A program made the translations under genes and the position numbers. A model generated the notes under the pieces. That model saw only the letters and a program-made list of their open reading frames with translations, had not been told where the DNA came from and did no database searches. From contig CM030936.1 of the NCBI GenBank assembly GCA_018136815.1, forward strand, positions 3,982,474 through 4,046,473: DNA of 64,000 nt. Reading direction: 5' to 3'. This document shows positions 11,292-19,763 of this stretch, piece after piece; within the stretch, counting starts at the first letter, position 1; each line of letters starts with the position of its first letter. Source of the DNA: Isochrysis galbana. Taxonomy: Eukaryota; Haptophyta; Isochrysidales; Isochrysidaceae.

Positions 11292-13052
11292 ATGTCCGCT
11301 CCGTCGTCGCGCTCGCCCTCGCCCAAGCCCGTCCTCCCGCCTTTCTCTGCTGAGGAGGTGGTCCAGCCCGTCATTGGCCACTCCCCAACTTCCGCCGCGC
11401 CTCTCGCCGCTTCCCTTCCGTTCCCTCCGTTCCCATCCGAGGCAGTGGTAACCTCGGATCCGTCAGGTGAAGAATCCCAGTCGACGCGTCCCGTGCCGGA
11501 CCCGCCAAAGGGGCCCAAGGCCCCTCCTCCTGCAGAAGCGGGCCTCCTGCCCGCTCTGCCCACCACCACTCCCGAAGACCGCGCCTCCTCAGAGGCCGAG
11601 CTCGCGGCTACCGCCGTCTTTCACCCATTCGAGGCCGGCGCCGCGCCTCCATCACCACCCCCATCGCCCTCCGATGCTGTGGAGAGCGGGCATGAGCCCG
11701 CTCTCACTGAAATCTGCATGGAAGAGGCTGTTGAGGCATATCCTCCCCCCTCGGAGGCGGATGAGGCCGCCCCACCGTTGCCATCGGACTCGGAGGGGGC
11801 CTACGAGCCCTACCGAGCCACCCTCGATCGTGTCGCCGCGGTCCCGACCGCCCCACGCCCTCGCGTCCTGGCAGAAGATGCGCCCGGGATCACAATTCCC
11901 AACCCTCATCGCCATTCCGCACCGGGCCATACCTTCGCACCGCCGTCAGCTCCGACGGAGCTGTCGGCGCCCAGTCCCGTGGAGCAGCACTACATGGAGC
12001 TGATGAAAGCCATGGCCGAGCAATTCTCGCAACAGCTATCTGCGATAGCTATGGCCGTCGAGCGCGAAAGGGCCCCACCGTCGGCAAATGGCCGCCAGGA
12101 GCCTGCCCGCTACCCCCCGGGTACTCCACTCGAGAATACGGGAGGGACCTACCACCCCCCGCCGCCTCTACCGCCGGCACGAGCCCCTCCAGAAAGAAAG
12201 AAGGCCCATAAGGCGAAGAAGGAGCGCCGCCGCCGGCGCCACTACTCCTCAAGCTCGTCCTCGACCTCAGAGGACTCGTCGGAGCCGTGCTCTTCTGATC
12301 GGTCGACAACCAGCGAATCGGATTCGAGTGATCCTTCGACGTCCTCGCGGAAACGGCGGAAGACTCGCCGCGACAAGCGTGGCCGCGGCGCCAAAAGCGG
12401 TAGCCGTCGCGAATGGCACGATGGGCGCTCGTCCCTGCTCGCCCCCGAACCCGCGCGGGGACTCTCGCATCGGTCGCCGTTGCTGAGTCGCCCCCGGCCT
12501 GACAGAGCGATGCCAACCAAATCTTCCCACCAGGAGGATCGGGAGACTCGACGCCGCGCTAAGCGCCACGCCGCTCCTCCCGAAGATCCAGCCCTCTCCT
12601 ACGACAATGACATCATGGAGCAGTGGCTACGCCACTACGGCAGGCACGGCAAAGCTTACGCCGAGTCAGCCAATGCCCCTTTTGAATACCAGGTGATGGC
12701 GGCCAGGGAAGTGCCATCTGGCGAGTCCTGGCACGCCCGGATAATCTACACGAAGCGCACGCTCACCAAGTGGGTGCGTGCGCGTACCTTCGTACGCGAT
12801 CGCGGCAATAGCCGCGATGCCAAATCGAGCTTGGAGAGCCTCCAATCTCTCCGGTTCCCCGCCGATCTTCGCTCCACCGATCCGAATAAGGCCGCGACCT
12901 CCTGGGATGGCTTTCGGATGCAACTAATCCGAGCTTTGGAAGGTTCCCTCACCGCGGGAGTGGACTGGTCGGACGCGCTCAATGGGCTGCATGTCCGCTC
13001 CGTCGTCGCGCTCGCCCTCGCCCAAGCCCGTCCTCCCGCCTTTCTCTGCTGA
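11292..13052 (+). CDS. Gag/ORF1-like protein of element A
   Basis: 586 codons. The N-terminal ~250 residues are Pro/Ser/Ala/Glu-rich and disordered. A short helical stretch follows (HYMELMKAMAEQFSQQLSAI, ~residues 233-252), then a Lys/Arg block with KERRRRRHYSSSSSSTSED (RS-like) and a basic region. The C-terminal ~150 residues look folded: DNDIMEQWLRHYGRHGKAYAE, SWHARIIYTKRTLTKWVRAR and SWDGFRMQLIRALEGSL. The family is not recognised; nucleic-acid binding by the basic part is inference. The true end is unclear: after ...DWSDALNG at ~12987 the frame enters the duplicated ORF start in another frame, so the last ~22 residues are an artefact of that junction. Confidence 0.6.
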   Translation: MSAPSSRSPSPKPVLPPFSAEEVVQPVIGHSPTSAAPLAASLPFPPFPSEAVVTSDPSGEESQSTRPVPDPPKGPKAPPPAEAGLLPALPTTTPEDRASSEAELAATAVFHPFEAGAAPPSPPPSPSDAVESGHEPALTEICMEEAVEAYPPPSEADEAAPPLPSDSEGAYEPYRATLDRVAAVPTAPRPRVLAEDAPGITIPNPHRHSAPGHTFAPPSAPTELSAPSPVEQHYMELMKAMAEQFSQQLSAIAMAVERERAPPSANGRQEPARYPPGTPLENTGGTYHPPPPLPPARAPPERKKAHKAKKERRRRRHYSSSSSSTSEDSSEPCSSDRSTTSESDSSDPSTSSRKRRKTRRDKRGRGAKSGSRREWHDGRSSLLAPEPARGLSHRSPLLSRPRPDRAMPTKSSHQEDRETRRRAKRHAAPPEDPALSYDNDIMEQWLRHYGRHGKAYAESANAPFEYQVMAAREVPSGESWHARIIYTKRTLTKWVRARTFVRDRGNSRDAKSSLESLQSLRFPADLRSTDPNKAATSWDGFRMQLIRALEGSLTAGVDWSDALNGLHVRSVVALALAQARPPAFLC

Positions 13053-13164
13053 GGAGGTGGTCCAGCCCGTCATTGGCCACTCCCCAACTTCCGCCGCGCC
13101 TCTCGCCGCTTCCCTTCCGTTCCCTCCGTTCCCATCCGAGGCAGTGGTAACCTCGGATCCGTCA
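12991..13164 (+). repeat. 174-bp exact internal duplication in element A
   Basis: Identical to 11292-11465: it starts at the ORF's ATG and ends at the common module edge ...GGATCCGTCA. Because it lies inside the TSD-bounded insertion, it was already present in the inserted copy or arose during integration by template jumping. Confidence 0.85.
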
Positions 13165-13300
13165 ATTTGGTACCCCTCGTTTCCAAATACGCGATGCGGG
13201 TCGTCCCCCTCGCACCGCTCCCTCTTGGTATATATTCGGGCCGGAGAGGGAGAGTAGGTCGTTTGCCTTCATTTATAGCCGGATTGGCGCTGAGGGCATG

Positions 13301-13343
13301 AAGGCCGTGCGATAACCAATCAGTCATCAGATCTGCAGGTACC
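13301..13343 (+). repeat. Left inverted-repeat arm of Cys-rich cassette
   Basis: Pairs with 14746-14787 in inverted orientation: aaggccgtg(cg)ataaccaatc and so on through the PstI/KpnI-like end ctgcaggtacc. The two arms differ only by a 2-nt indel over ~42 nt. The arm contains the last codons and stop of the Cys-rich ORF. The word ttgccttcattt, just outside, is also inverted at 14824-14836. Confidence 0.75.
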
Positions 13344-13688
13344 ACGACGACACGTGTATTCACCACAGCACTCCGAGTTATTTTGGCACACCGACCCTGG
13401 CTCACGGCATGGCGTGTCACACACTCCATCGTCATTGCGCTCAAGTCCTTCACAGCACTCGTCGCCATAACTGCACCCCCCCCTTTTCTCGATACACGGT
13501 GGAACCGTACGGCACTTTTGGTCGGAACACACGAGATCGTGACAACAGTCTCCATCGTTTGCACACTCTCCATCCGCATCCTTACATCTGGCTGGCTGCT
13601 TCTTCGTGAGTACCAACACCACGACGATGGCGACGACCATGGTGGCGACGACCACCGCGAGGGCAATCGAGAGTCGTTTCGACGGCAT
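13320..13688 (-). CDS. Small type II membrane protein with three Cys-knot-like motifs
   Basis: 122 aa. Residues ~6-27 form a strong signal anchor (LSIALAVVVATMVVAIVVVL) followed by KK. The extracytosolic part holds three similar Cys motifs: CANDGDCCHDLVCSDQKC, CSYGDECCEGL plus a downstream Cys pair, and CQNNSECCGEYTCRRGTC, ending CRSDD. Spacing C-x6-CC-x4-C-x4-C is that of disulfide-rich knottin/dickkopf-like folds. The function is unknown and no toxin family is recognised. An AT-rich sequence (gatatacgatatacggg on the sense strand) lies within 40 nt upstream of the ATG, unlike host genes here. The stop codon falls inside the left inverted-repeat arm. Confidence 0.65.
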   Translation of the reverse strand: MPSKRLSIALAVVVATMVVAIVVVLVLTKKQPARCKDADGECANDGDCCHDLVCSDQKCRTVPPCIEKRGGCSYGDECCEGLERNDDGVCDTPCREPGSVCQNNSECCGEYTCRRGTCRSDD

Positions 13689-13945
13689 GTTTACTTACCC
13701 GTATATCGTATATCAATTTTTTAGTCCGGATGCGGGTCGTCCCCAATTCTGGGCTAGGACAGGTAGGCGCCTCCTTGCTTGGGTCGGCGAAGGATGCATG
13801 TGGTACCTTTTTCGCACTGGAGCGACGACATCCCACCGTCCTACTCGCGCCCCGCGAAAGGAGCGTTCGGGGTTGCTTCGGCGAAGGGCTTGGTACGCAG
13901 CTGGAGGAGGCCACGCAGCTCGAAGATTCGGCGGACGAGTTTCAC
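13689..13945. promoter_or_regulatory. Spacer upstream of Cys-rich gene
   Basis: Has an AT-rich block, ccgtatatcgtatatcaatt, at 13700-13719 just before the ATG on the minus strand. The word gatgcgggtcgtcccc (13731-13746) also occurs at 13193-13208 in the tail of element A. A TATA-type promoter is inferred. Confidence 0.35.
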
Positions 13946-13958
13946 TTTAACGATAGTT

Positions 13959-14392
13959 CGAACCCTTCGTTTGTGTAGTTTTGCGCTCTCTTTCCGTATT
14001 TCTTCGCGCATGACGTGCGATCGCGACCTCAGCCTTCGCCGCGCAGGCCGGCCCCTCGTGCCGGAGCACGAGGGCGGTTTCGCGGCTGTGTAGGGGCCGG
14101 GCCCGGAGGCCTCCCCTGATGGAGCGTCCCTCTGCTGTGGAGTGGCTGGTGGGGCTGTGGAAAGTGGAGAGGGTGTGCTGCATGCTGGCTGTTGCCAGCA
14201 TGCAGGCTTGGGTCGCTCTGTTCTCTGTGACGTTCGGGCGCGGCCCGCTGGCTCTTGCGCCCACCTGGTCGGGCGGGTCGTCTTGACGCGGTCGCTTCGG
14301 CGACAGGGGGGTGTCCATGAATGCTTCGTCCATCGCGGCGAGGGCGGCGGCAGCGAGAGCGGGCGGCGGCGCGCGCTCCATGACCCTATCGT
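13959..14392 (-). mobile_element. Short LINE copy with ORF1 start, 13-bp TSD
   Basis: TTTAACGATAGTT flanks it exactly (13946-13958 and 14393-14405). Reading on the minus strand it begins ACGATAGGGTC, then ATGGAGCGCGCGCCGCCGCC at 14381, the same ORF1 start as the LINE at 46866 (MERAPPP...DTPLSPKRPRQDDPP). ORF1 covers ~130 residues; the rest of the LINE is missing. The 3' tail has no poly-A. It sits exactly at the stop codon of the 94-aa gene at 14394. Confidence 0.75.
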
Positions 14393-14393
14393 T

Positions 14394-14678
14394 TTAACGA
14401 TAGTTGACGGGGGGGGTGATAATATCTCTTCGTGAGAGTATACTCCGTGCGGCGATAATCACGGTGCTTGCGGCAGTCTTGACCACTTCTTCCTTCAGAT
14501 CATCGATGCTCTTGAGCACATTCTTCGAATCCCAAAAACTCACATTTAGGGACTCTAAATATTCGTCATTTTCGAGACTTTTGATCACGAGGTCTGCATC
14601 TTGGTCCAACCTTGGCATCTTCCCCGCTTTGATAAGGGCATTGGCGACCCTTTTATGGGTAGTTTTTGGGTCAGTCAT
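14394..14678 (-). CDS. Small hypothetical protein (MTDPK) of the inverted-repeat cassette
   Basis: 94 aa, mostly helical and charged: starts MTDPKTTHKRVANALIKAGK, then DADLVIKSLENDEYLESL, DDLKEEVVKTAASTV, ends TPPVNYR-stop. The stop TAA lies inside the TSD of the LINE at 13959-14392, so the ORF is intact both before and after that insertion. An AT-rich run (aaaaaatattctattacg, sense strand) lies ~20-40 nt before the ATG, like the neighbouring Cys-rich gene. Its codon use is more AT-rich than that of host genes. No family recognised; a viral or transposon cargo gene is one possibility. Confidence 0.55.
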   Translation of the reverse strand: MTDPKTTHKRVANALIKAGKMPRLDQDADLVIKSLENDEYLESLNVSFWDSKNVLKSIDDLKEEVVKTAASTVIIAARSILSRRDIITPPVNYR

Positions 14679-14745
14679 GCTATGCTATTTACCAACGTAA
14701 TAGAATATTTTTTCAAGGTCCGAGGCGAAGACCTCTGTATGTTCA

Positions 14746-14787
14746 TGGTACCTGCAGATCTGATGACTGATTGGTTATCACGGCCTT
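14746..14787 (-). repeat. Right inverted-repeat arm of Cys-rich cassette
   Basis: Inverted copy of 13301-13343. On the plus strand it encodes GTCRSDD-stop, the same C-terminal codons as the Cys-rich protein. The arm is therefore the 3' end of an inverted paralogue rather than a purely structural terminus, or the gene end was captured in a terminal repeat. Confidence 0.7.
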
Positions 14788-15067
14788 GGGGGAGGGGGAA
14801 GAAACCGGAGGGAAAGGAGACCAAATGAAGGCAAGCCACCTTTATTTATTTAGAAGAAAAGTTCCGCTGCAACGTGAGCAGCGACCAGCTAGGACTTCTA
14901 GAACTCATGGTCTCTTATTTTCATAATGACCTAGGCTTGTACATGCATGCGTACAATGTATCGTGGAAGTAGCATTGTGGGATGGTAGTACATCCACACA
15001 CAAAAAGGCTAGTAAAGACAAAAAAAAGCTAGTAAAGACAAAAAAAGCTCAGCTCTACAGAAGCAAA
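14788..15067. other. Intergenic spacer
   Basis: AT-richer sequence with a small tandem duplication of agctagtaaagacaaaaaaa (about 15008-15048). It probably contains the 3' end of the minus-strand DnaJ transcript. No gene. Confidence 0.4.
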
Positions 15068-16931
15068 TCAAAGGTCAGACGGTGGCTCTCGAGCGGGCAA
15101 TTTCAGGAAGAGTGTCAATGCGATAACGAGTGCCGTCGTGACCCGCCTGTTCTCGAGTGCCAGCTCCCATAATCGTGCTAGTATTGCACGTCCCCTGCGG
15201 ATGGCGGCGGCGCGCTGCTCGCGCCTGTGCTGTGCTGCCTTCAACTCCTCCCGTGCGAGCCTGTCGTCGTATGCTTTCCTCTGTTTCTCATCTAGTAGCA
15301 CATCAAGAGTGTCGCGGAGAGCAGTAAAGGCCTGAGGACAAGGGTTGAGCGTGTCAACCGTGGCGAACGTCAAAAAGGCATTGGGCGACACTGCTATCCC
15401 CTCGGCACTCTCTACCACCATCCCGAGGAGCGGTGCGCACCTGCTGTGCTCGTTCGTCCTTAGTCTTATCTGGGTGCACTCTCCTTGCGAGCTTCCGGTA
15501 GGCATCCTTCAGCTCCTTCTTCTGAGCCTTACGTCGCACCTTCAGCAAGGAATACCATCGGCCTTGCTTTTGCAATCTCAGAATGCGCGAAACTGCTGGA
15601 TCGCGCGAGAGCCAACGGAGAAGAGCACGCTGACGTCTCAGGGCCCATGCACGTAGTGCGTCCGCCAGGCGACAAGCGATGGCAGTGGCTTTCCGCCTCG
15701 CACGGTATGAAAGGCGGATACTGAATGCACGCAGGCGTGATGGCATCTGAATTAGGAAAGTGCACGTCCTTCTGTGCTCTTGTTGCGCGATATCTCGCAA
15801 TCTCTGCCAAAGCGCAAAGGCAGCAGCACCGACCGTGTAAGAGGTCACCCGGGAGTAATGCTGCGATTTAAGCATAAGCGGCCTGATGGCCGAAGTGTGC
15901 ATACGCACCACAGTACCCCTGCCCCATTCCAACCATCCCATAATAGCTTCAGACGCCTCACGAATGCGGGAATTGGTCGAATTCGTGGGAGTCCCGGAAG
16001 AATAGCGCTGAGGCTCCGCAATGCTTTCGTCTCGCACAGGCGCAGTGTCTATGAGATGATTGTGCCTAGCAGACCTGTTGGTCTCACGACTGTCCTCCGT
16101 CAGAATGCGAGGGCCGTTGTGATTACTTTGTGCGGACGGCGTCGTTTCGAACTCCAGATGTTCTCCAACAAGATGCAAGTCCGACTCGGCCGCCTCAGTG
16201 TGTGCCTGCTCGCCCTCGGTTGCAGAAGGTACCGAGCCCTCTCCTAACAGAGCTTCGCCTGGTACGCCTGAGTGAGTTACTATCCTAGTAGCTCCTGTAT
16301 GATTTATGCGAGCGGACGAAGCCATCTGAGATGCCGAATACTTTGTTTGATTAGTCACGCTGGCATGACGCTGTTGCACTGTCCGAGACAATGAGTCGGC
16401 AGTAGATGCCTGCTCAGAGGCCTCAACCGGTCCATCTGAAGCACTATCGGTGGTCTGATTGATTGCCTCTGCCAATGGTGGCGTCTGTGGGACCGAGCGA
16501 TCCTCGTCTGATAGGAGAGGATGCGGCATACGAGCAAAGTTCGGCCGCTGCTGTTGTGCTGCTGCACCAGATGAGGTATGTCTGTGGCTATGGAAAGATG
16601 CGTCAAAGGACAGGCTGGTGTTATCCAGCGGTCCGTGAAAAATAGCGCTGTCGAGCCTCGTCCTCCTCTGAGCCTCGCGCGGCTTGTCCTCCGATAGGTC
16701 AACCTGCGGTGGGCCCGAGCTTGGTGGAAGCTTTCCTCTGGCTTCCGAGGACTGCACGCCATCGGGGGGATGTCGAGAGCGTTGTGCGGCAGACATATTG
16801 GGCGGCTGTGATGACGGCCACCAATCCGACTCGAGCGTGCTGTTCTCGCACACCGCCACGGTGAGGTAGGCGAGCAGCAGCCAGCGCATCGGCCGACGTG
16901 GCGCCAAGCCGACCGAGCTCGCCACCCCCAC
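15068..16931 (-). CDS. Secretory-pathway DnaJ (J-domain) protein, 2 exons
   Basis: Model: complement of 15441-16931 joined to 15068-15331 (584 aa), with a 109-bp GT-AG intron, phase 0, that splits the J domain. An N-terminal hydrophobic segment (MRWLLLAYLTVAVC from residue 15) looks like a signal peptide. A long Ser/Thr/Gln-rich region with several N-x-S/T sites follows, then a basic region and the J domain at ~459-522 (WYSLLKVRRKAQKKELKDAY, HPD motif in RRVHPDKTKDERAQQ, then AFTALRDTLDVLLDEKQRKAYDD after splicing). A C-terminal hydrophobic segment (VTTALVIALTLFL) follows. It should stimulate an Hsp70, likely in the ER; topology (lumenal or cytosolic J domain) is unresolved. The splice is supported by the intact J-domain helix IV. 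Confidence 0.8.
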
Positions 16932-16939
16932 CCAACAAG

Positions 16940-17236
16940 AGAAGAGAGAGAGAAGTGTAAAAGAGAGTGCTGTGGAGGAGAGAGAGAGTAGTCTAGAGCG
17001 CTAGAGTAGAGGAGAGAAAAGAGGAGAGAGAGTAGAGAGAGAAAGGAGACTGGGAGGGAGAGAGAAAGCCGAGCGCAGAGGAGAAAACGGCGATTCTTCT
17101 TTGGTCTTTGGCGGAGAGGAAAGACAAAGAGGGGACGGAGGACGGGAAAGATGGGGAATGCGGCATTGAAGAGAGAGAGAGGGGGAGAGAGGGGGAGGAG
17201 GGAGGGAGAAGGAAGAGAGGGAGATCGTTTTTTTTT
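16940..17236 (+). promoter_or_regulatory. GA-rich tract upstream of DnaJ gene
   Basis: Nearly pure purine on the plus strand, (GAGA)n with GGA interruptions, so a CT-rich promoter or leader for the minus-strand DnaJ gene. It ends in a T9 run at 17228-17236. Confidence 0.45.
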
Positions 17237-17879
17237 GCCTTCATTCATTCATCCTCATAGGGAAACAAATGGAAACCATCCCGAACTCAGTAGCTCTAGG
17301 CAGTACATACACTTGTACGTTAGGGGGGGCACCCTCCTTGCGTCGTCGCGGCCGCCCCAACCAAGCTACCTCCCTCTGCCGCTCTCTCTCTGCCACCTCT
17401 TGGCCACCCCCATGCACTCCAACCTCAACCCAGGCAGCGCCTCTTGCCCCGAGCTCGGCCGTCGTTAGGGGTAGGCGGTTATGTCCCGTTCCGCACAAGA
17501 CATTTGGGCAGGTTTTTGGGAACGGGACATTTGCGAAATGTCCAAGGACATTTGGGCCCCCTAGGGGGGGCGCTCGCGCGCGAAAGTGCGGGCGGGAGCT
17601 GCTTCTACACTTATACCAGTCAAGTCGTTGTAAAGTTGCGCGCTTGGCGCGTATTACAAGCGGAAGAGGTCGGTTACGTGAAAAACGGGCTCGTTTACAG
17701 TAGTATTCTCGTTTCGGTCGTGGACTCGGACTTAGAGAGCTCGGCAACAGCGCGTGCCGCGATGGGTGCGGGCGCCCTCTGCCCTCCGCCCTCCTCACTC
17801 CTCACTGCCTGCGGGCTGAGTGCACGCCGCACGCGCGCCGGCTCGCCTCACCACGCCTGTCGCCTGTCCCTTGCCTTGC
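17237..17879. other. Intergenic spacer with GACATTTG motifs
   Basis: Three or four copies of (g)acatttg around 17498-17560, including the imperfect palindrome ggacatttgcgaaatgtcc (17525-17543). No coding region recognised. Confidence 0.4.
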
Positions 17880-17896
17880 TCAGGTCCGCGCGTGCA

Positions 17897-18772
17897 ACTA
17901 AGTTTATACTTAGTTCGCCCATGGGGGGGCACGAGCCCCCCTCTCTCTCCACTCCTCCCCTGCCATAGGGGAGGATCCACCCACTCTCCTGGCACCTGGC
18001 ACGCCTGATGGCTTGCCAGGAGCACACAGCCCTGCTGACCCATTCCTCTCCCTACAGGCCCGCATGACTCGCCCGCCCTGGCCCGTCGTGGCCTGCCCAT
18101 TCCTCTGACCAGCCCCTCCCCCCCCTGGGCCCCCCTGTTCAGGACCCCCCAGCCAGCTCCAGTCGACCCACAGGGCCGCGGAGCGCCAGCGAGGGAGAGG
18201 TAGGAGGGGCCAGGGCCATGCCCCAGCCTCACCTGCCCCCTGAGCTGTGCTCCCAGGCCCTGCAGGCCATCTGGGGACCTGAGCGAGGGGCCGCAGGCGC
18301 GCGCCATGGGCCCCCGCCGCAGGGAAGAGAGGAGGAAAAGGGAAGAGGGAGGGGAGGGGGGAGCGGCAGCTCTCCCCTCCGGCAGTAACGTGTCTTCTCG
18401 CCCCGTTTGGGTAAGAGAAGACGGGGGCGCCAGAGCCAGGAGGGAAGGGCCGCGGCTCGCCGTGGCCACTCGCACTAGCGAGGGAGATTAGCGCTTCTGG
18501 GCCCCTATCTCACGAGTGCCCCCCCCCCCCCTGCGTTGCTTTTACCCGAAAGGGGTTTTCCCCCAGCGTGGACTCGAGGAGAGGACGCGCTGGGGTGCGC
18601 GGGGTCGGTGCGTGCACTGGGGGGAGGACAAATATCGAGGGGAGGGGGCAGTGCCCCCACCCCCCGGTATCACTCGGACACCTGGCTCGTCAGGCATGGC
18701 GGGATTCCGGGACGGAAAAGTTGTGTCCAATTAGCTAGTGGGGTTGGCTAGGATATAACATTGATTATTTTA
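17897..18772 (+). mobile_element. Non-autonomous retroelement B, copy 1
   Basis: Bounded by the exact 17-bp repeat TCAGGTCCGCGCGTGCA (17880-17896 and 18773-18789). It starts ACTAAGTTTATACTTAGTTC, a terminal hairpin, followed by cgcccatggggggg, and ends ataacattgattatttta with no poly-A. The body is GC-rich with C- and G-runs and only incidental ORFs. It is nearly identical (inverted) to 27442-28306; related shorter copies are at 49606 and 60706 (minus). The shared 5' hairpin with the LINE at 55868 suggests that LINE type mobilises it. Confidence 0.85.
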
Positions 18773-18790
18773 TCAGGTCCGCGCGTGCAC

Positions 18791-19115
18791 ACTCGCCGCG
18801 CCACATCCCGCGCTGCTTGCAGTGACGGAAATGTCACTGCGCGTGGTGGGGGGGAGGACGAGAGGAAGGACAACAATGAGGAGGAGCAGGACGGCACCTA
18901 TGAGGACGCGAGCGAGAGCCTCGGCAGCGATAGCGACGATCCCGACTTCGCCATCCTTCCCGACCCCAACGAGCGCTTCAAGGTGGGCCTCAAGGTGAAG
19001 CACAATCCTCCACGGCACCGGTGAGATCGTTGCGCTCGGCAAGGGCACACTCCACGGCGCAAGGAAGCTCCACGTCGAGTTCCGCATCGTCGGTGGCTCT
19101 GCGAAGCGTCTGTGA
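18791..19115 (+). pseudogene. Acidic + Tudor/SH3-like N-terminal fragment (frameshifted)
   Basis: The frame 1 part gives an acidic stretch (DERKDNNEEEQDGTYEDASE, SDSDDPDFAILPDPN) followed by ERFKVGLKVKHN. A one-base shift near 19010 then continues as HGTGEIVALGKGTLHGARKL and HVEFRIVGGSAKRL-stop. The motif KVGxKVxHxxxGxGxIVALG is that of a small SH3/Tudor-like barrel as in UvrD-type C-termini. The same acidic-plus-barrel arrangement recurs at 23870-25125 and in the hAT element at 34869. The frameshift makes it a pseudogene, probably of a transposase N-terminus. Confidence 0.5.
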
Positions 19116-19130
19116 CAACTCCGTGCGCGA

Positions 19131-19608
19131 CGAGATAGAGACACACCGCCAACTTGAAGCGGCCCGAGACTGCCAGCTCCTGGTTGCGGCAGTCCGAGTC
19201 CTTAAAAAAAACCGCCTTCGCGAGCTCTTCCGCAATCAACTCGAACGTTGCCCGCGTCACGCGAAAGTTTGTCTTGTAGGTGATCTCGTCGCCGGCCTCC
19301 AGGTAGCAGGTAGCCCCAATTCCCCAAATGGTTGAGCCCCACCAGCCCCCATCAGCCATCTCCACGTACCGCCTCCGCTTGCCTTCCGGCTCCTGCGCGC
19401 CGGTCGGCTCGAGCGCAGAAGTGGACGCCAGCACAGCCGCCTGCGCCGCGAGCCGGACGATCGCGAGCCGCCGCGCGCGCCGCGACCGCTTACGATCGGC
19501 CTGTGCTGCCATTGCCATTGCAGCTGCCTCCGCGGCTCCTGCAGCCTGCCCGTGGTCGCCCATCATCGCCAGCGCCGCAAGGAAGGCAGCATGGCCGCGG
19601 CTCGGCAT
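19131..19608 (-). pseudogene. Harbinger/PIF-type transposase N-terminal fragment
   Basis: An Ala-rich N-terminus and basic patch (ADRKRSRRARR) are followed by NFRVTRATFELIAEELAKAV and then VSGRFKLAVCLYLVAHG. This is the order seen at the start of PIF/Harbinger and HARBI1-like proteins, before the DDE nuclease. Homology ends abruptly at ~19131, where the opposite-strand acidic/barrel fragment begins, so the catalytic domain is missing. Domesticated N-terminal use is possible but unsupported. Confidence 0.5.
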
Positions 19609-19763
19609 GGAGCGCGCTGGAGCGGCGGGCGGAGCGATCGAGGGCGCTGAATCTCACGATAAGGGCTTCGTCAGCCCGCATCCAGATATCCTTAAATTTT
19701 AAGCAAAAACTTTAGTCTTGCAAAGGGGGTAAGTGATAGGGGGTAAGAGTACGAATTATTTAT

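Larger units (their letters stand above)
10624..13255 (+). mobile_element. Retroelement A, flanked by 19-bp TSD
   Basis: The 19-bp word AGGTCGTTTGCCTTCATTT occurs exactly at 10605-10623 and 13256-13274, so the 2632 bp between is one insertion. A TSD of this length points to target-primed (non-LTR-type) integration. Order: ~670-bp 5' module with pyrimidine-rich stretches, a gag-like ORF from 11292, a 174-bp exact repeat (12991-13164) of the ORF's own 5' end, and a short 3' tail ending tatatattcgggccggagagggagagt. No reverse transcriptase is present, so it is non-autonomous or internally deleted. Confidence 0.8.

Noticed and set aside
11292-13164. LTR retrotransposon with 174-bp LTRs
   Set aside because: The repeats start at an ORF ATG rather than TG, no primer-binding site follows the first, and a 19-bp TSD lies far outside both repeats.
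16355-17248. 297-codon minus-strand ORF upstream of and over the DnaJ gene
   Set aside because: Out of frame with the J domain and mostly CT-tract translation.
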